Of a stretch of DNA of 64,000 nucleotides, positions 57,507-64,000 are shown piece after piece. The DNA comes from Marinobacter iranensis (GTDB lineage: Bacteria > Pseudomonadota > Gammaproteobacteria > Pseudomonadales > Oleiphilaceae). The position numbers and the translations under genes were made by a program. The first letter of the stretch is position 1, and the number at the start of each line of letters is the position of its first letter. Below the pieces are notes generated by a model. The model made no database searches. It worked only from the letters and a program-made list of their open reading frames with translations, and was not told where the DNA came from. The stretch covers positions 1 to 64,000 of the forward strand of contig NZ_JANCMW010000007.1 in the NCBI RefSeq assembly GCF_029207565.1, written 5' to 3'.

Positions 57507-57902
57507 ATGTTCCACTACGAAGTTGAGCCGCGATTCAGTGATACCGATGCGCTGGGTCATATCAGTAACACCGTTTACCCGGTCTGGTTCGAGCAGGCAA
57601 GAACCCCCGTCTTCCGGATTTTCCATCCCTCGCTGACCCCGAAAGGCTGGCCGCTGATCCTTGCCCGGCTGGAAATAGACCTTAAGGCACAGTGCTACTG
57701 GGCTGCACCAGTGGAGATACGTTCCGGGATCGGCAAGATCGGCAACTCATCCTTCGAAGTCATTCAGGAAGCCCGGCAGAATGGTGTACTGGTTGCGCGT
57801 GGCGTGACCGTGCTGATTCATTTCGATTATGAGACTCAAAAGTCCGTTTCGATTCCGGAGGGAATTCGCAACGAGCTTACGGGGCATGCCTTTGAGGCCT
57901 AG
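57507..57902 (+). CDS. Acyl-CoA thioesterase, YbgC-like 4HBT fold
   Basis: A 131-residue hotdog-fold protein. RFSDTDALGHISNTVYPVWFEQAR near residue 8 carries the catalytic Asp of the YbgC/4-hydroxybenzoyl-CoA thioesterase group. It hydrolyses short acyl-CoA esters. It is followed at 36 bases by a second hotdog-fold gene and is probably co-transcribed. Confidence 0.85.
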   Translation: MFHYEVEPRFSDTDALGHISNTVYPVWFEQARTPVFRIFHPSLTPKGWPLILARLEIDLKAQCYWAAPVEIRSGIGKIGNSSFEVIQEARQNGVLVARGVTVLIHFDYETQKSVSIPEGIRNELTGHAFEA

Positions 57903-57938
57903 GCCGGATTTCGGGTTGTTATAGAAGCGAGAGAAACC

Positions 57939-58379
57939 GTGGACAACTTCAATAAAAACGAAGTGGAACGAATATTTTCTTCGGCGCCGTTTATCGCCGA
58001 TCTTGGTCTTGAGATGGTATCGATCGAATCTGGAGAATGCCGCTCCAGACTGGTACTGGCAAATCGGCATTTGCAGCAGGACGGCTTTGTTCACTTTGGG
58101 GTTCAGGCCAGCGTGGCCGACCACACGGCTGGCGCAGCTGGGGCGTCCATGGCAAAGGCAGGGCAGATTGTGCTGACCTCGGATTTCTCGCTGAAGCTGC
58201 TGAGATCAGCAAAAGGCACGCATCTTGAGTGTGTTGCCACCGTGCTTAAGGCCGGTTCTTCATTGACCGTGGTAGAGTCCGAGGTGTACTGCGGAACGGC
58301 CGATGACATGCGACTTGTCTCCAAGGCAACGATTACACTGGCCGTTGTCAGCCCCCGTGAGGCACCCGGTAACCCATGA
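57939..58379 (+). CDS. PaaI-family thioesterase
   Basis: A 146-residue hotdog-fold protein. The catalytic region is HFGVQASVADHTAGAAGASM near residue 50, matching the PaaI subfamily that hydrolyses aromatic or fatty acyl-CoA. The start is GTG 57939. Its stop overlaps the next gene's ATG by 4 bases, so the three genes form an operon. Confidence 0.83.
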   Translation: MDNFNKNEVERIFSSAPFIADLGLEMVSIESGECRSRLVLANRHLQQDGFVHFGVQASVADHTAGAAGASMAKAGQIVLTSDFSLKLLRSAKGTHLECVATVLKAGSSLTVVESEVYCGTADDMRLVSKATITLAVVSPREAPGNP

Positions 58380-59428
58380 GGTTTGCAGCACGTCTGGCGT
58401 CGGTGTTTCTGGTAACAGGGCTTGCGTTGCTGGCTGTGCCGGTCTGGGCCGACGAATCTGCCGGTAACAATGTAGTGTTTCCTGGGTTGGCCGAAAGCGC
58501 TGCTGAACTTGAGCGGCTCCACAGCCTGGTAATTGCCGTGGACGGCGAACCGGTGTTTTCCCGGGTGTTTCGGGGGCCGGGGCTCGATGATCCGGCCAAC
58601 ATCAAATCCCTGTCCAAGACGGTACTTTCTGTTGTTATTGGCATGGCCGTTGAGCGCGGGGTATTCGCGGGTGTTGATCAGCCCATCGCGGATATTCTGG
58701 ATGTGCCGGCCAATGCCAGTGACCGGGTCGGTGAGGTGACCATCAGCCACCTGCTGTCCATGCAGGCCGGTCTGCAGCGCACCTCTGGCCGTTATTACGG
58801 GGAGTGGGTTAATAGCGATAACTGGGTGGATTATGCCCTCAGCCGCCCGTTTGTGGCGGAGCCAGGCGGTGAAATGCTTTACTCCACCGGCAGCTACCAT
58901 CTGCTCTCGGCGGCACTCACCGCAAGTACGGGGCGTAGTACCCTTGACGTCACCCGAGACTGGCTGGGTGACCCGCTGGATATCCGGATTCGTCCCTGGT
59001 TGAGGGACCCGCAGGGTATCTATTTCGGCGGCAACGAGATGCGACTGTCTCCCATGGCGTTGCTGAAAATCGGCGAACTGTATCGCAACGACGGTGTTCA
59101 TGGCGGCGAGCAGTTGCTTTCACGGGAGTGGATCGACCTGTCCTGGACGCTGCGTGGCACCTCCCGATATACCGATGACCGCTACGGCTATGGCTGGTTC
59201 GTGACCGAACTGGGAGGGCATCGAGCCTATTATGGCCGGGGTTTTGGTGGGCAGATGCTGTACGTCTTTCCCGATCTCGAGATGACGGTGGTGATGACGT
59301 CCGACCCACAACCACCGGCGTCCCCTTCTTTCATGCACAAGCAGAATGCACTTCTTGAAGAGTTTGTTATTCCTGCTTTTCCGCTTCCCCCTGCTTCCTC
59401 GCCTCAAAGCTCTCAAGCTCAACGTTAA
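58376..59428 (+). CDS. Serine hydrolase, class C beta-lactamase-like
   Basis: A 350-residue exported serine hydrolase of the beta-lactamase/transpeptidase-like fold. The signal is MRFAARLASVFLVTGLALLA to cleavage near WADE. The Ser-x-x-Lys nucleophile is S78LSK81 in IKSLSKTVLS, the second-motif Tyr is YSTGSY near residue 168 and a C-terminal His-Gly-type motif is replaced by RGFGGQML. It resembles esterases or DD-peptidases of this fold rather than a true beta-lactamase. It overlaps a convergent gene by 62 bases. Confidence 0.8.
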   Translation: MRFAARLASVFLVTGLALLAVPVWADESAGNNVVFPGLAESAAELERLHSLVIAVDGEPVFSRVFRGPGLDDPANIKSLSKTVLSVVIGMAVERGVFAGVDQPIADILDVPANASDRVGEVTISHLLSMQAGLQRTSGRYYGEWVNSDNWVDYALSRPFVAEPGGEMLYSTGSYHLLSAALTASTGRSTLDVTRDWLGDPLDIRIRPWLRDPQGIYFGGNEMRLSPMALLKIGELYRNDGVHGGEQLLSREWIDLSWTLRGTSRYTDDRYGYGWFVTELGGHRAYYGRGFGGQMLYVFPDLEMTVVMTSDPQPPASPSFMHKQNALLEEFVIPAFPLPPASSPQSSQAQR

Positions 59429-59801
59429 TGGCGTTGGTCGAGATCACGATTTCGTACAGCGAGTACAGCAAGGATATCGAAAGCAATATCAGGCTGATTC
59501 CGAACGCGATGGCGCCAGCGAGCTGGGCGCCCACGAAGAGTACGAACATGGACATGGTACAGACGAAAAAACTCAGTACACCGTAAGCCTGCATGCGTTT
59601 GGTCAGCACAATGCGTTTGCGCAGCATGCTGATCTGCCTTGCGATCAGGGCATGGTCTTCTTCCGTGTCCATCTGTTTGAGCTGCCGGATCAGTTGGGCG
59701 AGTACAAGAAACCGATTGGTGTAGGCCAGCAGTAATAGCGAAATGGCGGGGAACAACAGGGCGGGAGTGGTCAGTGTCAACGTCTGCTCCTTGTTTTGCA
59801 C
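59367..59801 (-). CDS. DUF2721 membrane protein
   Basis: A 144-residue protein with three hydrophobic helices and the LLFPAISLLLLAYTNRFLVLAQLIR opening that marks DUF2721. A charged helix (residues about 40-65) separates the first two helices. The last 20 codons overlap the antisense end of the serine-hydrolase gene. Function unknown. Confidence 0.78.
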   Translation of the reverse strand: MQNKEQTLTLTTPALLFPAISLLLLAYTNRFLVLAQLIRQLKQMDTEEDHALIARQISMLRKRIVLTKRMQAYGVLSFFVCTMSMFVLFVGAQLAGAIAFGISLILLSISLLYSLYEIVISTNAINVELESFEARKQGEAEKQE

Positions 59802-59816
59802 GGACGGGTTCAGTGA

Positions 59817-60170
59817 TTACCAGTTGCCATCGCCGATACGCTGGCGGCTCTGAACTTGCCGGTTGTAGAGATAGATCCACGCCAGGCCGTGGCAGGTCTG
59901 TATCCTTTTGCGCAGGTACAGACTTTTCTTTTCTGCCTCCGGGTCGTATCCCTCCAGTTTATCCAGCATTGCCAGTAAGGAATCGTTTACGGCGTAAACC
60001 TCCACCCTCACTCCGTCAGACGGCTTTGGCAGAGCGCCAGGATAGGGCCCAAGGTTGTACAGGGTAAGGCTGGCAAGCGTGTCAGGTCCAATATAGCAGG
60101 CTTTGTCGAGCAGGTGGTGATTGCTGTAACCCTGCTTCAGTGTGCCGTAGACCGCAACAAGGTGTTTCAT
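59817..60170 (-). CDS. Gamma-glutamylcyclotransferase-like protein
   Basis: A 117-residue GGCT/AIG2-fold protein. VAVYGTLKQGYSNHHLL near residue 6 is the YGTLxxG family loop and VYAVNDSLLAMLDKLEGYD holds the expected catalytic Glu region. Many members cleave gamma-glutamyl peptides or amines. It is 15 bases after DUF2721 in operon-like order on the minus strand. Confidence 0.83.
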   Translation of the reverse strand: MKHLVAVYGTLKQGYSNHHLLDKACYIGPDTLASLTLYNLGPYPGALPKPSDGVRVEVYAVNDSLLAMLDKLEGYDPEAEKKSLYLRKRIQTCHGLAWIYLYNRQVQSRQRIGDGNW

Positions 60171-60352
60171 TGGTTCCCTTCAGTTCCAACCGGGCTTACG
60201 AGTCTAAAACGTAGGAAGGGTGCTGATCCAGTGGTGCGTTGTAGTGCCGCCTTTGACGTTTTTGGCTATGCCAGTGTCGTATTGATCCCATCCGATAGTT
60301 GCAAACACAGTCACATTAAGGCTATCGACAACCCGATAAGGGGGAGATAGCA

Positions 60353-61714
60353 ATGGCCGTTCAATTCGAGCAAGCACTTCAGGATCATCCGCAACAACGG
60401 GCGGGTGCCGCGCGCCAGCCTGACAGTGTCGATCAGTCTGATCGTCGTGTTCCCATCAACCTGCGTCAGTCCGGCCCCACGCCGGTCGAGATGCTGATTT
60501 CCACACGGGTTCGCAAGTCCCCGTACTGGCACCTGGCTTACGAGGCCGGCTGCTGGCGCGCCACCGTTTACAACCGTATGTATCACCCCCGGGGTTATGT
60601 CCGCCCGGAAGACGGTGGTGCCATGGTGGAGTACGAGTCGCTGATCCACGACGTTACCATGTGGAATGTGGCGGTCGAGCGCCAGATCCAGGTCAAGGGC
60701 CCGGATGCGGAGCGCTTCGTTAACTATGTGATCACCCGGGACGCCACCAAAATCAAACCCATGCGTGGCAAGTACGTCATCCTCTGTAACGAGGAAGGCG
60801 GTATTCTCAATGACCCGGTATTGCTGCGTGTTGCCGAGGATGAGTTCTGGTTCTCCCTCTCGGACAGCGACCTGGAGTTCTGGCTGCGGGGTGTGAACAT
60901 TGGTATGGGCTTTAACGTCACCATCGCTGAAATCGATGTGGCGCCAGTCCAGATCCAGGGGCCCAAGTCCGAAGCGCTTATGGCGGACCTGTTCGGTGAA
61001 CGGGTGAAGGACATTCCCTACTACGGGTTGATGGAGGGCCAGGTTGCCGGCCACGACGTGATCATTTCCCAGACCGGTTTTACCGGCGAAAAAGGCTACG
61101 AAATCTATCTCAAGGAAGCGACCAAATACGCCGAGGATCTCTGGTACACCGTGCTTGCGGCGGGAGAGCCCCATAATCTGCGGGTGATTGCTCCGGCTCA
61201 CCATCGCCGGATTGCCGCGGGCATTCTGTCCTGGGGCCAGGATGTGGACCAGGAAACCCTGCCGTTCCAGTGCGCCCTGGCCTACCAGGTGCCGCGCAAC
61301 AAGGAGGCGGACTACATCGGCAAGCAGAAGCTTGAGAAGGTTCGCGAGCAGCTTGATGCCGGTCGTCCACCGTTCAGCCACATCATGGTGGGCATCCGCT
61401 TCGGCGGCGGCCAGGTGACAGACTATGCCAACGATTTCTGGCTGATCAGCGGTCCCGACGGTGGCGAGCCTGAAGGCTATGTCACTTCACCCTGGTATTC
61501 ACCTGAACTGGAAACCAACATCGCATTGGCTTATGTGCCATTTGATCTGCGCACCATCGGCACACGCCTGACGGTCCACCTGCCAGTGGAATACGCTGCG
61601 GCGGATGGTTCGACCGAGGTGGAGGCGGAAGTGGTGGAAGTCCCGTTCCGGCCATCGGTAAACCCTAATGCCCGCGAGCGGGCCCGGGCGAAGGGTATTG
61701 ACTTCGCCGACTAG
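60353..61714 (+). CDS. GcvT/DmdA-like tetrahydrofolate-dependent demethylase
   Basis: A 453-residue aminomethyltransferase-family protein with a glycine-cleavage-T fold. The core, SPYWHLAYEAGCWRATVYNR then WNVAVERQIQVKGPDAERF and FWFSLSDSDLEFW, resembles DmdA, the DMSP demethylase, more than GcvT itself, and a GcvT C-terminal barrel follows. A 40-residue N-terminal extension is unusual. It should transfer a methyl group from its substrate to tetrahydrofolate; the substrate cannot be read. It is followed by reductase and formate-THF ligase genes, matching that chemistry. Confidence 0.75.
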   Translation: MAVQFEQALQDHPQQRAGAARQPDSVDQSDRRVPINLRQSGPTPVEMLISTRVRKSPYWHLAYEAGCWRATVYNRMYHPRGYVRPEDGGAMVEYESLIHDVTMWNVAVERQIQVKGPDAERFVNYVITRDATKIKPMRGKYVILCNEEGGILNDPVLLRVAEDEFWFSLSDSDLEFWLRGVNIGMGFNVTIAEIDVAPVQIQGPKSEALMADLFGERVKDIPYYGLMEGQVAGHDVIISQTGFTGEKGYEIYLKEATKYAEDLWYTVLAAGEPHNLRVIAPAHHRRIAAGILSWGQDVDQETLPFQCALAYQVPRNKEADYIGKQKLEKVREQLDAGRPPFSHIMVGIRFGGGQVTDYANDFWLISGPDGGEPEGYVTSPWYSPELETNIALAYVPFDLRTIGTRLTVHLPVEYAAADGSTEVEAEVVEVPFRPSVNPNARERARAKGIDFAD

Positions 61715-61721
61715 CAAGGCC

Positions 61722-61757
61722 GGCAGGACAGGCGGCAGCGACCGCCTGATGCCTGCC
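61722..61757 (+). other. Long intercistronic hairpin
   Basis: GGCAGG (61722-61727) and CAGGCGG (61729-61735) pair with CCGCCTG (61742-61748) and CCTGCC (61752-61757), with a small internal loop and a 6-base loop. It lies between the demethylase and reductase genes. No T-run follows, so it may tune mRNA stability or pause rather than terminate. Confidence 0.5.
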
Positions 61758-61791
61758 TGGAGAATACGGGCAGCAAGGGGGTGCATGGTTT

Positions 61792-62721
61792 ATGAAACTG
61801 GTGAGCGAAAAACAGACGTTCAGTCCCCGTGACGAAGAGGCAACCGTAAGGCTTCGGGCTCTGGTGCGCTCGGCCTCCATTGAGGCGACACCACGCCAGA
61901 TACTGGCAGCGGAACATCTGCCAGATCTATTACCCGAGGGCACCTGCGTCTATGTGCCGTTCCTGCCAAAGGGGCAGTTCAGCGACACTCTGGAGGCCTG
62001 CCAGCGTCTCCTGGAGATGGGGATGCAGCCGATACCCCACGTGCCGGCCCGCATGGCCGAGAGCCGTGGACAACTCCGTGACTGGTTGTCACAACTGGAT
62101 GAGAGCCGGGTTGACCGGTTGTTGCTGATTGCTGGCGACAGTGATGCCGTCGCTGGGCCGTTTGCGGATACGCTGGCGGTGCTTGAGTCCGGCCTGCTGG
62201 CCCAGTTCCGGTTTCACGGTGTCGGTGTTGCCGCCCATCCGGACGGGCATCCCATGGCAGACCGGGCCACCCTGACCCAGGCCCTGAGCATCAAACGTGA
62301 GTACGCTCGGACCACCGCCACAAGGCTCTGGGTGGTTACCCAGTTTACCTTCGACGCCAATGTAGTGATCGAATGGCTGCAAAGCCTGGGCAATATTCTG
62401 GAAGAAGTGCCTGTCTACATCGGCATGGCCGGACCGACGCGTGTGAAAACCCTCATCGCCTACGCTGCCCAGTGCGGGGTGGGGGCGTCCGCGCGGGTGA
62501 TGCTGCGCCGCCCCGGCAGCGCCAGACTGCTTCGCGCCTGGACACCGGACGGCATGGTGCGAGCGCTGGTTCAGTACTGTCTGGATAACCCCGATACTCT
62601 GCTCCGGGGTATTCACCTTTTCCCATTCGGCGGTCTGCGCCAGTCGGCGCAATGGATTCAAGAGCACAGCGGGTCCGTTGAGGACCAGAGAGGTCAGTTC
62701 CATGAGTCTTCAGTACAGTAA
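61792..62721 (+). CDS. Methylenetetrahydrofolate reductase-family protein
   Basis: A 309-residue MetF-like protein. [22 protein letters not shown] and the C-terminal [15 protein letters not shown] followed by [18 protein letters not shown] align with E. coli MetF, including the Asp of the flavin/folate site and the TQFFFD-type strand. An SIEAT segment near residue 31 may supply the catalytic Glu. In this setting it probably oxidises 5-methyl-THF to methylene-THF, the reverse of the biosynthetic direction. It overlaps the next gene by 20 bases. Confidence 0.72.
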   Translation: MKLVSEKQTFSPRDEEATVRLRALVRSASIEATPRQILAAEHLPDLLPEGTCVYVPFLPKGQFSDTLEACQRLLEMGMQPIPHVPARMAESRGQLRDWLSQLDESRVDRLLLIAGDSDAVAGPFADTLAVLESGLLAQFRFHGVGVAAHPDGHPMADRATLTQALSIKREYARTTATRLWVVTQFTFDANVVIEWLQSLGNILEEVPVYIGMAGPTRVKTLIAYAAQCGVGASARVMLRRPGSARLLRAWTPDGMVRALVQYCLDNPDTLLRGIHLFPFGGLRQSAQWIQEHSGSVEDQRGQFHESSVQ

Positions 62722-64000
62722 GCTGACACCTGAAACACCACCGGCGGCAGAGTTCCCGCCTCCGGGCACTCCTGACATTGAGATTGCCCGCTCGGTCCAG
62801 CCCCAGTCCATCCTTCTGCTGGCCCAGCAGCGTTTCGGCCTGCCGGGGGAGAGCCTGGTACCTTTCGGCCACTATAAGGCCAAGCTGGATATGGCGTACG
62901 TGGATACCTCTGACACCGCATCCCGGGGCAAGCTGGTGCTGGTGACGGCGATTACGCCCACGCCGGCTGGAGAGGGCAAGACCACCACCAGTGTGGGGCT
63001 GAACGATGGTTTTAACCGCCTGGGCGTACGTTCTTCGGTGTGCCTGCGGGAGCCGTCACTGGGCCCCTGTTTTGGCATGAAGGGCGGGGCTGCCGGCGGT
63101 GGCCGGGCCCAGGTGATTCCCATGGAAGACATCAACCTGCACTTTAATGGAGATTTCCACGCCATCACCACCGCCCACAACCTGTTGGCATCGCTGATCG
63201 ACAACCACATTCACTGGGGCAACGAAGCCGGGCTGGATCCGCGGTATGTAAATTGGCGCAGAGTCATGGACCTGACCGACCGCTCCCTGCGCAACATGGT
63301 GTGCGGCCTGGGTGGCGCGGCTCACGGCGTGCCCCGGGAAACCGGGTTCGATATCACGGTCTCGTCCGAGATCATGGCGATTCTGTGCCTGGCGGACGGA
63401 CGTGCGGACCTGAAACAGCGATTGGGTAACATTATTGTTGGCAGGCGCTCCGACATGACCCCGGTCACCGTTCGTGACCTGGGGGTGGAGGGGGCGCTGA
63501 CCGTACTGCTGAAAGAGGCGCTGCAGCCAAACCTGGTGCAGAGTCTGGAGCACAACCCGGTGTTTATTCACGGCGGGCCCTTTGCCAACATCGCCCATGG
63601 CTGCAATTCCGTAACCGCTACCCGCGCCGCCCTGGCCCTGAACGATGTGGTGGTCACCGAGGCCGGGTTCGGCGCCGACCTGGGCGCGGAGAAGTTCATT
63701 GACATCAAATGCCGGCATACCGGTTTGCGGCCCGACGCCGCCGTGGTGGTCTGTACCATTCGGGCCCTGAAGATGCAGGGCGGTGTTCCCCGCAGCCAAC
63801 TGAGTAGTCCCGATCTGGCGGCGCTGCGTGAGGGTGCCGCCAACCTTGAGCGGCACATCCGTAATCTCCAGCAGTTCGGGCTGACTCCGGTGGTGTGCAT
63901 TAACCGGTTCCCGGACGACACCGAGGACGAACTGGCACTGGTGCAGTCCATCAGTGAGGAGCTGGGTGTGCGGGCGGTGTCCGCAGACCACTGGGCAACC
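62702..64000 (+). CDS. fhs: Formate-tetrahydrofolate ligase, cut by window end
   Basis: The frame is open from ATG 62702 to the window edge, 433 codons, with no stop. The P-loop [12 protein letters not shown] near residue 98 and [20 protein letters not shown] near 126 mark formate-tetrahydrofolate ligase, about 555-570 residues when complete. It links formate and THF reversibly, with ATP. It is coupled to the reductase gene by a 20-base overlap. Further one-carbon genes such as folD may lie just downstream. Confidence 0.93.
   Translation, partial: MSLQYSKLTPETPPAAEFPPPGTPDIEIARSVQPQSILLLAQQRFGLPGESLVPFGHYKAKLDMAYVDTSDTASRGKLVLVTAITPTPAGEGKTTTSVGLNDGFNRLGVRSSVCLREPSLGPCFGMKGGAAGGGRAQVIPMEDINLHFNGDFHAITTAHNLLASLIDNHIHWGNEAGLDPRYVNWRRVMDLTDRSLRNMVCGLGGAAHGVPRETGFDITVSSEIMAILCLADGRADLKQRLGNIIVGRRSDMTPVTVRDLGVEGALTVLLKEALQPNLVQSLEHNPVFIHGGPFANIAHGCNSVTATRAALALNDVVVTEAGFGADLGAEKFIDIKCRHTGLRPDAAVVVCTIRALKMQGGVPRSQLSSPDLAALREGAANLERHIRNLQQFGLTPVVCINRFPDDTEDELALVQSISEELGVRAVSADHWAT

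Noticed and set aside
60171..60352. Possible glycine or SAM riboswitch before the demethylase gene
   Set aside because: I found no conserved aptamer core sequences in the 182 bases.

Overview
The window is about 64 kb of chromosome from a marine gammaproteobacterium, most likely Marinobacter or a close relative. That placement is an inference from gene content: an E. coli-type Nuo complex with fused NuoCD, a TRAP transporter, a phosphite-oxidation operon, compatible-solute import and methyl-sulfur/one-carbon genes. No rRNA, tRNA, CRISPR array, complete insertion sequence or prophage was seen.

Layout. 1-1.5 kb is decayed sequence: an IS-end-like hairpin abutting a 5'-truncated DJ-1/PfpI gene, a degenerate HigBA-like toxin-antitoxin pair, and a membrane-protein remnant. 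1.6-6.9 kb holds an M14 peptidase, a host-attachment-type protein, and an amidase-MFS operon divergent from a GcvA-like LysR gene. 7-17.8 kb is metabolic and accessory: GNAT, VOC, a TRAP transporter (dctPQM) with a clear promoter and an internal attenuator-like hairpin, two enzyme genes ending in an Ada-like repair protein, a cupin, exporters, and a small cluster with a GST pseudogene. 17.9-22.9 kb is a glycine-betaine/OsmF-type ABC importer translationally coupled to a lipoprotein with MORN repeats and a caspase-like C13 domain. 22.9-28.7 kb contains an HTH/beta-propeller pair, Lrp/EamA, UspA and a DUF3494 ice-binding lipoprotein.

29.0-43.9 kb is the full 13-gene-equivalent respiratory Complex I operon, nuoA-B-CD-E-F-G-H-I-J-K-L-M-N, tightly packed with many stop/start overlaps. 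43.9-50.6 kb contains an MddA-like methanethiol methyltransferase, a GlxA-type regulator, MtfA, a DUF900 hydrolase, MgtC and an MmyB-type regulator.

50.6-55.1 kb is a complete phosphite operon on the minus strand, ptxABCDE. It is preceded by three 7-bp Pho-box repeats spaced exactly 11 bp apart, so phosphate starvation via PhoB should drive import of phosphite and its NAD(P)-linked oxidation to phosphate. The PtxD keeps every catalytic residue I could place but differs at the two positions known to set NAD/NADP preference.

55.2-60.2 kb holds a cold-shock gene and small enzymes. 60.3-64.0 kb is a one-carbon cassette: a DmdA/GcvT-like demethylase, a MetF-like reductase and formate-THF ligase (cut by the window end). 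It probably moves a methyl group from an unidentified methylated substrate onto tetrahydrofolate and oxidises it.
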